DNA of 64,000 bases from Nonomuraea dietziae (GTDB lineage Bacteria > Actinomycetota > Actinomycetes > Streptosporangiales > Streptosporangiaceae): NCBI RefSeq assembly GCF_014195505.1, contig NZ_JACIBV010000001.1, forward strand, positions 1,488,001-1,552,000, given 5' to 3'. The notes below the pieces were generated by a model. That model ran no database searches and was not told the origin of the DNA. It saw nothing but the letters and a program-made list of their open reading frames with translations. Below are positions 24,368 to 33,912 of this stretch, piece by piece (the stretch's first letter is position 1; each line of letters starts with the position of its first letter). The position numbers and the translations under genes were made by a program.

Positions 24368-24823
24368 TCAGCCCCACGCCCCGGCGATCTGCCGCGTCGA
24401 GGCGTTGAGCCGGTTGAACAGGTTCGTCGCACCGATCATGAGGATCAGCGCGGCCAGTCCGCGCTCGTCGTAGTGCCTGGCCGCCTCGTCCCAGACCTGG
24501 TCAGGGACGGCGTCCTGCCGGTCGGCCAGCCGGGTCGCCGACTCGGCCAGGGCCAGCGCGGCCCGCTCGGCGTCGGTGAAGTACGGCGTCTCGCGCCAGG
24601 CCGTCACCGCCCCCAGGCGCTCCTCGCTCTCACCCGACTTCCTGGCGGTGCGTGACCCGCCGTCGACGCAGGCGCTGCAGCCGTTGACCTGGCTGACCCG
24701 CAGGTGCAGCAGCTCCAGCGTGGTCTCAGGGACACCGCCCTGCCTGGCGACCTCCACGATCTTCATGAGTGGCCGCATCGCGCCGGGCAGCACGGTGACG
24801 GGGTTCGGCATCCGAGGGTTCAT
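24368..24823 (-). CDS. Carboxymuconolactone decarboxylase/AhpD-family protein
   Basis: 151 residues from ATG 24823 (AGGAGG ideally placed). LELLHLRVSQVNGCSACVDGGSRTARKSGESEERL is the CMD/AhpD core with redox pair Cys49-x-x-Cys52. The usual motif CxxCxxxH has its proton-relay His replaced by Gly56 (CVDGGSR instead of CVDMHSR). Family members act as alkylhydroperoxidases or thiol-disulfide proteins. The missing His suggests altered or weak peroxidase chemistry. First gene of a two-gene operon with the PNPOx-fold protein; divergent from the NB-ARC regulator at 25005. Confidence 0.85.
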   Translation of the reverse strand: MNPRMPNPVTVLPGAMRPLMKIVEVARQGGVPETTLELLHLRVSQVNGCSACVDGGSRTARKSGESEERLGAVTAWRETPYFTDAERAALALAESATRLADRQDAVPDQVWDEAARHYDERGLAALILMIGATNLFNRLNASTRQIAGAWG

Positions 24824-25004
24824 GGTGTCCTCCTGAATGAGTGGCTCGCGGCTCCATGACGCCACGGGGCCACGGCCGCCCGCCACCGGCCGCGAGCCGT
24901 CCGGGACGCGATCACCGTCTGGGCGGACGAGCTGACCTCGGGCGATACAGTGAGATCCAGTTGTCCCTGCGCTGTCCCGGGACGGGACGTCCGAAGGATG
25001 GAGC

Positions 25005-27284
25005 ATGAGCGAGGATCTCGCACGGCGCCTGCGCCAGATCCGGGAGACCGGCGGCCGCAGCCTGCGCGACCTGGAGCGCTCACTCCACGTGAGCAGTTCC
25101 TCGCTCTCGCGCTACCTGACCGGTCAGGCCGTGCCGCCCTGGTCGGTGGTCGTGGGGCTCTGCCAGGTCGCGGGCGTCGACCCCCGGCCGCTGCGGCCGC
25201 TGTGGGAGGCGGGCAAACGCGGCCCCCGGGTGGGTCCCGCCGTCACCGTGACCCGCAACGACCTGCCGTACGACATCACCACGTTCACCGGACGGCAGGA
25301 GGAACTGGCCGCGGTGCTGACGGCCGCGCGCGCCGACCGCGTGGTGGCCATCGACGGGATGGGCGGGGTCGGGAAGACCACCCTGGCCGTCCACGCGGCT
25401 CACCGGCTGACCTCCGACTACCCCGACGCGCAGCTCTACCTCGACCTGCACGGCTTCACCCCCGGCCGGGATCCGGTCGAGCCCGCCGAGGCGCTGCGGA
25501 TCCTGCTGGCCGCGCTCGGCGTGCCGTCCGGGCGGATACCGGAGGCGGTGGAGGAGCGCGCCGCGCTGTGGCGGTCGGAGCTGGCCATGCGGCGCGCCGT
25601 CGTCGTGCTCGACAATGTCGCGGGCCAGGCGCAGGTGCGGCCGCTCCTGCCGGGGGCCGGGTCCAGCATCGTCCTGATCACCAGCCGCAGGCGGCTGGTC
25701 GGGCTCGGCGACGCGCACCCTGTCTCGCTCGACGTGCTCGGCCCGCGCGAGGCGGCCGACCTGTTCGGCGCGGCGCTCGGCGACGCGCGGGCCCAGGACT
25801 CGCCCGCGCTGGAGGAGGTGCTGCGCCGCTGCGGGCACCTGCCGCTGGTCCTCGGTGTGGCCGCCGCGCGCATGCGGCACCGCCCGGCCTGGACGCTGGA
25901 GACGCTGGCGGAGTACCTGCGCGAGGGCGACCTGGGCACCGCGGGGGTGCTGTCGATGTCGCTGCGCGACCTCGACGGCGGGCAGCACCGCATGTTCCGC
26001 CTGCTCGGCCTGGCGCCCGGCGTGGACCTGAGCGTGCACGCCGCGGCGGCGCTCGCCGAGGTCCCGGTGAGTACGGCGCGCCGGCTGCTGGATGACCTGG
26101 TCGACGCCAGCCTGGTGCTGGAGAACGTGCCGGGCCGCTACCACCAGCACGACCTGCTGCGCGAGCTCGCCCGCGGGGCGGCCGAGGAGCGGGACGAGAA
26201 GCGCGGGGCGCTGACCCGGCTGCTCGACCACTACGTGAGGGCGGCGGCCACCGCCACGAACCTGCTCTACCCCTCAGGCGCGCACCTGCGGCCCGCCGTA
26301 CCCGCGGGGGAGCCCTTCGCCCGCCCCGCCGACGCGCTGCGCTGGCTGGACGGCGAGCGCGCCAACCTCGTGACGGCGGGGACGTACGCCGCCGAGCACG
26401 GCTGGCCTGAGCACGCGGTCCTGCTGGCGCGGACCCTCTACCCCTACCTCGACGGCCACGCCCACCACGCCGAGTCGCTCCCGCTGTACGGCGGGGCGCT
26501 GGAGGCCGCCCGCCACCTCGGAGACCGGGGCGGCGAGGTGCACCTGCTGAACGAGCGGATGTCGATGAACGCCCGCCAGGGCCGCTACGACCCCGCCCAC
26601 GACGACGCCAAGCACGCCAGGGATCTGGCCCGCGAGATCGGCGACCGGTACGGCGAGGCCAGAGCGCTGAACGCGCTGGGCGACATGCACTGGCGCGAGC
26701 GCGACGACCTGCGGGCGGAAGAGCGCTTCCGCGCCGCCCTTGAGCTGTTCCGCGAGGTGGACGCCGGCACCGACGTGGCCATCGTGCTGGGCAACCTGGG
26801 GCTGGTCGCCGGGCGGCAGGGCCGCTACGACGAGGCAGAGCGGGCGCTGCGGCAGGCGCTGGCGGGCTTCGAGGCGATCGGGCTGCCCGGCGGGCAGGGC
26901 ACGATCCGCGCCAACCTGGGGCAGATCTGCCTGTGGCGGGGGCGCCCAGCGGAGGCGCTGGAGCACTACCGGCAGGCGCTGGAGCACCATCGTGGCCTCG
27001 ACTACCCCGGCGGCGAGGCCGACGCGCTCAACGGCATGGGCACCGCGGCGCGCCACCTGGGCGAGACGACACAGGCGGTGGAGGACCACCGTGCGGCCCT
27101 CGCCATAGCGGTCGAGGCCGGCGACCCTGCCCGACAGGCCGCCGCCCACGAAGGGCTGGCCCGCGCCCACCGCGAGCGCGGCGAGCGGGATCTGGCCCGC
27201 GAGCACGCCACCGGCGCGCTGGATGTCTACGTGCGCATGGGACTGCCCGAAGCCGACGACATGCGCGCCTTCCTCGCCGGCTGA
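25005..27284 (+). CDS. HTH-NB-ARC-TPR signal-transduction ATPase
   Basis: 759 residues. Residues 1-75 form an XRE-like helix-turn-helix (LRQIRETGGRSLRDLERSLHVSSSSLSRYLTGQAVPPWSVV). Residues 95-380 are an NB-ARC ATPase: TTFTGRQEELAAVL, Walker A GMGGVGKT at 118-125, RRAVVVLDNV, RCGHLPLVLGVAAARM (GLPLA-like). From about 480 there are repeated TPRs (AEHGWPEHAVLLARTLYPYL, ALNALGDMHWRERDD, VLGNLGLVAGRQGRYDEAERALRQALAGFEAIG, ALEHYRQALEHHRG). STAND proteins of this kind oligomerise on ligand binding and act as transcription regulators in actinomycetes. Divergent from the AhpD-like operon; target unknown. Confidence 0.88.
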   Translation: MSEDLARRLRQIRETGGRSLRDLERSLHVSSSSLSRYLTGQAVPPWSVVVGLCQVAGVDPRPLRPLWEAGKRGPRVGPAVTVTRNDLPYDITTFTGRQEELAAVLTAARADRVVAIDGMGGVGKTTLAVHAAHRLTSDYPDAQLYLDLHGFTPGRDPVEPAEALRILLAALGVPSGRIPEAVEERAALWRSELAMRRAVVVLDNVAGQAQVRPLLPGAGSSIVLITSRRRLVGLGDAHPVSLDVLGPREAADLFGAALGDARAQDSPALEEVLRRCGHLPLVLGVAAARMRHRPAWTLETLAEYLREGDLGTAGVLSMSLRDLDGGQHRMFRLLGLAPGVDLSVHAAAALAEVPVSTARRLLDDLVDASLVLENVPGRYHQHDLLRELARGAAEERDEKRGALTRLLDHYVRAAATATNLLYPSGAHLRPAVPAGEPFARPADALRWLDGERANLVTAGTYAAEHGWPEHAVLLARTLYPYLDGHAHHAESLPLYGGALEAARHLGDRGGEVHLLNERMSMNARQGRYDPAHDDAKHARDLAREIGDRYGEARALNALGDMHWRERDDLRAEERFRAALELFREVDAGTDVAIVLGNLGLVAGRQGRYDEAERALRQALAGFEAIGLPGGQGTIRANLGQICLWRGRPAEALEHYRQALEHHRGLDYPGGEADALNGMGTAARHLGETTQAVEDHRAALAIAVEAGDPARQAAAHEGLARAHRERGERDLAREHATGALDVYVRMGLPEADDMRAFLAG

Positions 27285-27367
27285 GCCGCGCCGCGCTCTC
27301 GCGACCCGACCCCGCGACGTCGGATGACGCGCGTGCCGTCCGGTCGAGCGCCCACGGGCACCCCGCC

Positions 27368-28414
27368 TCACGGCCGGATCTCGTAGACCACGTTGAACGA
27401 CGTCTGCGCGGACCGCCGGAATCGGGTGAAGCCCGCCTCCGTGATCACCTCGCGGATCGCCGCCTCACCGGCCTGCGCGCCCAACGCGTACCCGCCCGGC
27501 TGGGACAGGCCGTTGGGGACGCACAGGAACGTGGAGGCGCTGTAGAACAGCCGTCCCACCGGGTTGAAGTTCTCCTCGACCCTGTCGGAGGCGAACGGCT
27601 CCACCAGAAGCCACGTGCCGTCCTGAGCCAGCGCTTCCCGCACCCGCCTGGCCGCCCCGAGCGGGTCGCCCATGTCGTGCAGGCAGTCGAACATCGTCAC
27701 CAGGTCGTAGCCGGTCCCTGTGAAGGTCTGCGCGGTGGCCACCTCGAAGCTGACCCGGTCGGCGAGCCCGGCCTCCGCGGCACCCTTGCGCGCCAGCGCG
27801 ATCGAATCGGCGTGGTAGTCGGAGCCGACGACCGTGGTACGCGGATACGCCTCGGCGAGCAGGACCGACGACGAGCCCAGACCACAGCCGACGTCGGCGA
27901 CCAGGGCCCCGGCCGTCAGCTTCGCCTCGACACCGTCCAGCGCGGGGATCCAGCTCGGGATCAGCTCGGCGACGTAGCCGGGCCGGTAGAACGCGTCGCA
28001 CCCGACGAAGACGTCCTCGTCGTGCTCGTGCCAGCCGACGCCGGCACCGGTACGGAACGCCTCGGTGATGCGCGGTTCCGCGCGCAGCATGCCCAGAGAG
28101 ATGAGGAAGGCCGTCGGCACGTTGGGACCGTTCGGGTCGGCCAGGCAGAACGCCTGCTCCTCGGTCAGCGAGAACTGACCGGTCTCCGGTTCGTAGCTGA
28201 CATATCCCCCGGCGGCCTGTCCGCGCAGCCACTCGGTGAGGTAGCGCAGGTGGCACCCGGTGCGCTCGGCGAACTGCTCGGGCGTCGCCGGGCCCTCCGC
28301 GAGCGCGCGATAGAGGCCGAGCCGCTGCCCGATGACGACGGAGCCGGCGGCGTCGGTCGCTGCCAGGTCGCTCACGAACCGGCCCAGGAACTCGTTCACC
28401 TTCTCGTGGTCCAT
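27368..28414 (-). CDS. SAM-dependent methyltransferase with winged-helix dimerisation domain
   Basis: 348 residues. The N-terminal winged helix (VIGQRLGLYRALAEGPATPEQFAERTGCHLRYLTEWLRGQAAGGYV) precedes a class I Rossmann methyltransferase with motif I VADVGCGLGSSSVLLAEAYP and FDCLHDMGDPLGAARRVREAL. This resembles the Rv2258c-like and O-methyltransferase-related groups that methylate small molecules. Its stop is about 80 bp from the NB-ARC gene end (convergent), and its start is divergent from the SARP regulator at 28562, which could control it. Confidence 0.85.
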   Translation of the reverse strand: MDHEKVNEFLGRFVSDLAATDAAGSVVIGQRLGLYRALAEGPATPEQFAERTGCHLRYLTEWLRGQAAGGYVSYEPETGQFSLTEEQAFCLADPNGPNVPTAFLISLGMLRAEPRITEAFRTGAGVGWHEHDEDVFVGCDAFYRPGYVAELIPSWIPALDGVEAKLTAGALVADVGCGLGSSSVLLAEAYPRTTVVGSDYHADSIALARKGAAEAGLADRVSFEVATAQTFTGTGYDLVTMFDCLHDMGDPLGAARRVREALAQDGTWLLVEPFASDRVEENFNPVGRLFYSASTFLCVPNGLSQPGGYALGAQAGEAAIREVITEAGFTRFRRSAQTSFNVVYEIRP

Positions 28415-28561
28415 CTCTGGTCTCCCCTCCTGTCGGACCGGCTGGTGCCGGTCACAACCCCAGGGTCGGCCCGCCGCCTTTCACGGCCCTCGCACGGGCT
28501 ATCGTCGTGCTAACAGGCCGAGTTCGTCCTCGTCACGGGAGTGTTGGACACGGGGGATGCC

Positions 28562-31417
28562 ATGGCAGTCAGGAGCCTGCCGCCGCCGGTCCGGGTGGAG
28601 GTGCTCGGGCCGCTGCGGCTCCTCGTTGACGGCGCCCCTGTGGAGGTGTCCGGCCCGAAACGACGGGCGGTGCTCGCGCTGCTCGCGCTCGCCGAGGGCC
28701 GAGTCGTCACGGTCGATCGCCTCGTGGACGCGCTCTGGCCGTCGGAGGTTCCAGAATCCGGGCGTCAGGCCCTGCACAACCACGTGTCCCGGCTGCGTGG
28801 GCACCTCGGTCCTGCGGCGGCCCGGCTCGAGACGCGGCATGACGGTTATCTGCTCGCGCTCGAGCGCGACGAACTGGACGTGGCACAGGCGCGAGCACTG
28901 CTCGCGACGGCGCGTACGACGGCGCAGCGGGACCCGGCAGGCGCGCTCTCCCTGCTGCAGGAGGCGCACGGGCTGTGGCGAGGGCCGGTTCTCGCCGACC
29001 TCTCCGACGTCGTGCCCATCGCCACCGCGGTCGAGGAGTACGCGCAGCTGCGCCGCGAAGTGACCGACGCGCTGGTCGACAGCGCCCTCGCCGCAGGACA
29101 GGCTGATGAGATCCTGGGCCTGGCCGCCGCGTCGTCGGCCGCCGACCCCCTGCGGGAGCCCGCCGTCCTGCTGCTCATGCGGGCGCTGGCGGCGACCGGG
29201 CAGGCGCCGGAGGCCCTGCGCGTCGGACGGGAGTATCGGCGCAGGCTGGTCGAGGAGACCGGCCTCGATCCTTCAGCCGCGCTCGACGCGCTCGACCGCG
29301 AGATCATCGGCGGCGCCGCCGGTTCCCCGCCCAGCCGGCCCGAGGGGCCCGCCCGGCCGACCACGCGGCTGTTCGGCCGGGAGTCCCAGGTCGCTGCCCT
29401 GCATCGGCTGCTGGCGGCCGAGCGCCTGGTCACGCTCGTGGGGCCAGGCGGCATCGGCAAGACCCGGGTCGCTCTGGAGGTCGCGCTGCGGAGCGGCACG
29501 GCGACGGTGCTGCTGCTGGCGCCGGTCACCGACCCCGCCGCCATCCCGCACGCGCTGGCGGCGGCCATGAACCTGAAGATCGACCAGGGTGACGTGCTGT
29601 CCGCGTGCGTCGCCGTGCTGGGCGACCACCCCGGCCTGTTGATGATCGACAACTGTGAGCACCTGCTCGACGGGGTCAGGGACACGGTGGACGTGATCCT
29701 CTCCTCATGTCCCGGAATCTCCTTGTTGACCACCAGCCGCGAACCTCTCGGACTGGCGGCCGAATACGTCTCACGGCTGGCGCCGCTTCCGCTGCCCCGC
29801 CCCGACCAGGACCCCTCGCGGGCTCCGTCCGTGGCGCTGTTCCTGGACCGGGCCCGACGGGTCCGCCCCGGTCCACCGCCGACGCCGGCGGAGCTGTGCA
29901 CGGTCGCCGACATCGTGCACCGGCTCGACGGGATGCCGCTGGCCATCGAACTGGCGGCGGGCCGGCTGTCCACGCTGTCCCTCGCCGATCTGCGTGGCCG
30001 CCTGGACCGCTCGCTCGACCTGCTCGGTGATGGCAGGCCCAGCGCGGACTACCGGCACCGCACGCTGCGCGCGACCATCGAGTGGTCGTACCAGCTCCTC
30101 ACCGAGGACGAACGGCGGCTGTTCCGGCATCTGTCGGTCTTCCCCGACGGTGTCGATCTCGACACCGCCGAGCGGCTCGCCGCCGAGCTGGGCCTGGACA
30201 CTGATCCGGGAAGCGCTCTGGCCCGTCTCGTCGACGCCTCCATGATCGACGCCTCCTTCCAGGGGACCACCCGGTATCGCATGCTGGAGACGCTGCGGGC
30301 CTTCGGGCTGGACCGGCTCGCGGCGGCCGGCGAGGAGAAGGCCGCCGTGGAGCGCATGGCCCGGTGGGCTGTGGAGCTGACCTCATGGATCGAGGCCACC
30401 ATGACCACCGAGCGGGAGCCCGAGGCGGACGCCGTCCTGCGCCGCGAGCTGCCGAACCTGCGGGCCGCGTGGCGGCTGGTTCGCAGCCGGGGCTGTCTGG
30501 ACGAGGCCGCGGCGATGGTCATCGCGCTGTTCGAGACGGTCGCCTACCGCGACCTGATCGAGCTCCGGGACTGGGCAGAGGAACTGGCCGGCGACCAGGG
30601 GCTCGCCGGCCACCCGCGGGCCGGCGCCGTGCTCGCGACCGCGGGGGAAGCCGCCTACCACCGTGGCGACTACCGCCAGGCCGACCGGCTCGCCCGCGCC
30701 GGGCTGGAGAAGGCGGGCGACAGCATCGGGTCATGGCACTGCCTGATGGTGCTGTCGGTGGCCGACCTGGCGCGCGGCGCCTACGACGACGTGGTCGAGC
30801 ATTCCCTCGCCGCAACCGTTCTCGCCGGCCCGCACCGGGAGAGCCTGGGGATCGCCGCCCTCGCGACCGCCTACGCGGGTGATCCTGATGCGGCGCGCGG
30901 ACTGAACGAGCGGGGGCTGGCCGGCGCGGTGTCGCCCACGATGCTCTCGTGGGGCGCCTACGTCGCCGGAGAGATCGAGAGTCTCGCGGGCCACAGCGAG
31001 CCGGCCGAGCGGCATTACCTCCGTGCCATCGACCTGGCCCGCACCTCGGGCGCGACCTTTCTCGTCGGCGTCGCGACCGTCGGGCTGCTGTCGGTGCGCG
31101 CCGCCACGGGCCGGGTCCACGAGGCGCTGGGCGGCTACCGCGACGTCATCGAATACTTCGCCCGCAACGGCAACTGGACCCACCTGTGGGTCACCCTGCG
31201 CAACCTCGCCGATCTGCTACGCAGGCTCGGCGACGACGAGCCCGCGGCGCTGATCGACGCCGCGGCGGCCCAGGCTCCCGACGCTCCGGCCGTGGACCGC
31301 TCCCACGGCGAACGCCCCGCGCGCGCCGTGGCCGCTTCAGCGACGCCGATCCCCAGCCGGGTCGCCCTCCTCGAGCTGGCTCGGCAGGCGATCGAGCGGA
31401 ACCTCACTCGGTCCTGA
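28562..31417 (+). CDS. AfsR/SARP-type regulator (BTAD-NB-ARC-TPR)
   Basis: 951 residues from ATG 28562 (GGGGGA five bases upstream); a GTG at 28541 is an alternative. Order: OmpR-like winged helix (VEVLGPLRLLVDGAPVEVSGPKRRAVLALLALAEGRVVTVDRLVDALWP), BTAD helical domain (residues about 95-240, ending EYRRRLVEETGLDPSAALDALDREI), then an NB-ARC ATPase with Walker A GPGGIGKT at 294-301, LLMIDNCEHLLDGV and GMPLAIELAAGRL. A TPR-like helical tail follows. Large SARPs activate secondary-metabolite or stress genes, and the nearest candidate target is the divergent methyltransferase. The gene end overlaps the PIG-L gene by 14 bp tail to tail. Confidence 0.92.
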   Translation: MAVRSLPPPVRVEVLGPLRLLVDGAPVEVSGPKRRAVLALLALAEGRVVTVDRLVDALWPSEVPESGRQALHNHVSRLRGHLGPAAARLETRHDGYLLALERDELDVAQARALLATARTTAQRDPAGALSLLQEAHGLWRGPVLADLSDVVPIATAVEEYAQLRREVTDALVDSALAAGQADEILGLAAASSAADPLREPAVLLLMRALAATGQAPEALRVGREYRRRLVEETGLDPSAALDALDREIIGGAAGSPPSRPEGPARPTTRLFGRESQVAALHRLLAAERLVTLVGPGGIGKTRVALEVALRSGTATVLLLAPVTDPAAIPHALAAAMNLKIDQGDVLSACVAVLGDHPGLLMIDNCEHLLDGVRDTVDVILSSCPGISLLTTSREPLGLAAEYVSRLAPLPLPRPDQDPSRAPSVALFLDRARRVRPGPPPTPAELCTVADIVHRLDGMPLAIELAAGRLSTLSLADLRGRLDRSLDLLGDGRPSADYRHRTLRATIEWSYQLLTEDERRLFRHLSVFPDGVDLDTAERLAAELGLDTDPGSALARLVDASMIDASFQGTTRYRMLETLRAFGLDRLAAAGEEKAAVERMARWAVELTSWIEATMTTEREPEADAVLRRELPNLRAAWRLVRSRGCLDEAAAMVIALFETVAYRDLIELRDWAEELAGDQGLAGHPRAGAVLATAGEAAYHRGDYRQADRLARAGLEKAGDSIGSWHCLMVLSVADLARGAYDDVVEHSLAATVLAGPHRESLGIAALATAYAGDPDAARGLNERGLAGAVSPTMLSWGAYVAGEIESLAGHSEPAERHYLRAIDLARTSGATFLVGVATVGLLSVRAATGRVHEALGGYRDVIEYFARNGNWTHLWVTLRNLADLLRRLGDDEPAALIDAAAAQAPDAPAVDRSHGERPARAVAASATPIPSRVALLELARQAIERNLTRS

Positions 31418-32147
31418 CAGCCGTTGGGCGCGGCTCGGCGAACGACTCGTCGCCGACCCATGCCGTGAAACGGTCGACGCCCATGGCGGCGATGAGCTCG
31501 CCCGTCTGCGTCTCCTGCGCCGCCAGGGCACGGACTTTGCGGGCCGCCGTCTCCGCGTCCAGCACGAGGTCGACCGCCAGCAGGTGGGCCGGTGTCGTGA
31601 TCGGGTATCCCGGCGGGAAGATGCCCAAGCTCTCGTTGAGCGCGCTCCAGCGCGGTGCCCGCCGCTCCGCGAAGGTGGCGTACAGCAGCCGCGCTCCGGT
31701 TGAGGCGGCGCGGCCGAACGCCGCGGTGGTCCAGGCCGAGACCGCCTGATGGTCCGGGTGACCGGTGATGCCGTCAGGGCCGAAGGTGAGCACGGTGTCG
31801 GGCCGCACCCGCTCGATGACGTCGCACAGCCGAGCGACCGCGTCGGACCTGCTGGCCTGCGCGCACTGCCCGTCCCTGTAGCCGAGCCAGTGGTGCTCGC
31901 CGACCCCGAGGATCTCCAGGCAGCGCGCCAGCTCGCGGGCGCGCGCCGCGGCGAGTCGATGCGGCGGCCACTCCACCGGGTCACCCGTGCCGAGCTCGCC
32001 GCAGGTCGCGGTCACGCACACCACCCGCGATCCGCTGTCGCGAGCCAGGGCCATCAAACCGCCGGACAGGTAGGCCTCGTCGTCAGGATGCGCCCAGATC
32101 CCCAGGATGACGCCCAGGTCGGCGACATCACACGCACGCTCGATCAT
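31404..32147 (-). CDS. PIG-L/LmbE-family N-deacetylase
   Basis: 247 residues from ATG 32147. The zinc-binding AHPDDE motif (His20, Asp22, Asp23) and distal GHPDH define the PIG-L/MshB/Mca family, which removes acetyl or acyl groups from amino-sugar or mycothiol conjugates. The sequence VILGIWAHPDDEAYLSGGLMALARDSGSRVVCVTATCGELGT is typical. It overlaps the MFS gene by ATGA (32144-32147). An exporter plus a mycothiol-conjugate-amidase-like enzyme would suit xenobiotic detoxification, but GlcNAc-type substrates are equally possible. Confidence 0.88.
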   Translation of the reverse strand: MIERACDVADLGVILGIWAHPDDEAYLSGGLMALARDSGSRVVCVTATCGELGTGDPVEWPPHRLAAARARELARCLEILGVGEHHWLGYRDGQCAQASRSDAVARLCDVIERVRPDTVLTFGPDGITGHPDHQAVSAWTTAAFGRAASTGARLLYATFAERRAPRWSALNESLGIFPPGYPITTPAHLLAVDLVLDAETAARKVRALAAQETQTGELIAAMGVDRFTAWVGDESFAEPRPTAVRTE

Positions 32148-33373
32148 GCCAGGACCTCCCTGCCGAATATGCCGTGTACGGCCAGGCCCGCGCCGCAGCA
32201 GGCGACGGCGATCACACAGAGACCGCCGACTCCCGCGGTGTCGACCACCAGGCCACCGGACAGCGCGCCGGCCGCGGACCCGAGATGGATCGCGGAGCTG
32301 TTCAGGGCGAGCAGCAGGGGCGCCGACCCCGCCCCCAATCCGATCAGGCGGTGCTGCTGTGCGGGGACGAACGCCCAGGCCGCGATCCCCCACGCGACCA
32401 TGACCGCCGGCGCCCCGGCCGCCGTCGTCGCGACGTGCGGGAGCGCCGCGAAAGCCACGGCCAGCACGGCCACAGCCGGCAAGATCACCCGTCGAGGGCC
32501 GCTCCGGTCGGCCGCGGTCCCGCCCCACCAGGTGCCCAGCATGCCTCCGATGCCGAACGCCCCGATCAACAGCCCGAGCCCGAGCGGCCCTGCCCCTGCC
32601 GCCACCTGCAGGGGAAGGTAGGTGTACATGCTGTACGAGGCGGTCATCACCAGGAAGGTCACGCCGAGCACCCCCACGACGGCAGGCGAACGCATCGGGC
32701 GCAGCCGCTCGCGCACCGTGGCGCGCGTCAGCGGGCCCGGCCCCGCACGGGTGAGCAGCAGAGCGATCACGGTGGCCCCCGCCAGCACGGCGACCAGCCC
32801 GAACGCCACCCGCCACGAGAGCCTCGACGCCAGCGCCACACCCAGCGGAGCGCCCAGCACCATGGCGGTCGCCGTACCCCCCAAGATCACGCTCAGCGCC
32901 CGCCCGCGGTGGCTCGCCGGTACGGCCGCGACGGCCGCCGCGCAGGCGGCCGGCACGTAGACCGACGCGGCAAGCGCTCCCAGCACCCGGACGGCGAGCA
33001 GCGCGGGAAGCGCCGGCGCCACCGCCGACAGCGCGCTCAGAATCCCGAACAGCGCCGCTGAGCCGATCAGCACCCGTCGCAGCGGCCACGACCCGAGCAG
33101 AGCGCTGAGCAGCACCGCGCCGATCGCGTACGCCAGCGCGAACACCGTCACCGTCAGCCCCGCGGCGCCGACGGTGACACCGAGGTCCCGTGAGATCCCG
33201 CCGAGCATCCCGGCCATCGCGAACATGTCGGTACCGATCGCGAACGCGCCGATCCCGAGGGCCACGACCGCGAGCCACCTGCGCCGGTCCCCTTCCGGTA
33301 GGCGGGCTGTCCGGTCCAGCACCGCCGTGCTGACCACGTCATCGTCCATCTCGTCCTCCACGTTCGTCGCCAT
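32144..33373 (-). CDS. MFS transporter, 12-TM DHA1 (AraJ/Cmx-like)
   Basis: 409 residues with about 12 transmembrane segments. WLAVVALGIGAFAIGTDMFAMAGMLGGISRDLGVTVGAAGLTVTVFALAYAIGA and GGTATAMVLGAPLGVAL (motif C) identify a DHA1 drug:H+ antiporter of the AraJ/chloramphenicol-efflux branch. A second start at 33349 (MDDDVV) is possible. It is the upstream partner of the PIG-L gene, and its start region faces the lectin gene on the same strand. Confidence 0.88.
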   Translation of the reverse strand: MATNVEDEMDDDVVSTAVLDRTARLPEGDRRRWLAVVALGIGAFAIGTDMFAMAGMLGGISRDLGVTVGAAGLTVTVFALAYAIGAVLLSALLGSWPLRRVLIGSAALFGILSALSAVAPALPALLAVRVLGALAASVYVPAACAAAVAAVPASHRGRALSVILGGTATAMVLGAPLGVALASRLSWRVAFGLVAVLAGATVIALLLTRAGPGPLTRATVRERLRPMRSPAVVGVLGVTFLVMTASYSMYTYLPLQVAAGAGPLGLGLLIGAFGIGGMLGTWWGGTAADRSGPRRVILPAVAVLAVAFAALPHVATTAAGAPAVMVAWGIAAWAFVPAQQHRLIGLGAGSAPLLLALNSSAIHLGSAAGALSGGLVVDTAGVGGLCVIAVACCGAGLAVHGIFGREVLA

Positions 33374-33417
33374 CCGATCGTGGAAGCACGGACTCGCAGC
33401 GCACTACCGCGGCGCTG

Positions 33418-33912
33418 TCACCGCCGGAACCAGGCCTGCTCGGAGGTGATCTTGCAGGGCCACTGGATCGCCTTCTTGCCCTTGAGCTTCTCGCCTGACC
33501 CGATGGCCAGGCACATGCCGGTGGCCCTGTTGCGCAGCCGCTGCATGCCGTCGTAGACCCACTCCTGGGCCAGCCCGCCATCGGTGCACGGCCACTGGAT
33601 CGCGACCTTGCCCTGCTTCTTCTCCCCCCGCCCGATCGCCAGGCACAACCCGGTCTTGACGTTCACCAGCCGACGGTCGGAGCGGTGGATCCAGCGCTGG
33701 GCCTTGCTCCCGATGCAGGGCCACTGGATCACCGGCTTGCCGGCCTTCACCTCTCCCCCGCCGACGGCCAGGCACATGCCGGTGGCGCCGTTGACGTGCG
33801 CCCGGCCGGGGCCGGCGGAGGACGCCACGGCCTGTGAGGACGCGGCGGGCGACAGGGACAGGACGGTCAGGGCGGTCACGACCACGGCGGTGGTCTTGGA
33901 GCTCGTGCGCAT
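33418..33912 (-). CDS. Secreted ricin-type beta-trefoil lectin (copy 1)
   Basis: 164 residues with a Sec signal (VVVTALTVLSLSPAASSQAVAS). The mature part is almost entirely three copies of a 40-residue unit: ATGMCLAVGGGEVKAGKPVIQWPC, TGLCLAIGRGEKKQGKVAIQWPC and ATGMCLAIGSGEKLKGKKAIQWPC, each followed by Q-W or W-F. This is a single beta-trefoil (RICIN) domain with one disulfide per lobe and QxW-like motifs, probably carbohydrate-binding and extracellular. It is unusual in having no catalytic partner domain. A paralogue lies at 38274 on the other side of the STAND gene, in the opposite orientation. Confidence 0.85.
   Translation of the reverse strand: MRTSSKTTAVVVTALTVLSLSPAASSQAVASSAGPGRAHVNGATGMCLAVGGGEVKAGKPVIQWPCIGSKAQRWIHRSDRRLVNVKTGLCLAIGRGEKKQGKVAIQWPCTDGGLAQEWVYDGMQRLRNRATGMCLAIGSGEKLKGKKAIQWPCKITSEQAWFRR

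Noticed and set aside
24033..24473. Plus-strand frames across the PNPOx/AhpD pair
   Set aside because: Antisense shadows of two genes with clear motifs and a shared operon arrangement.
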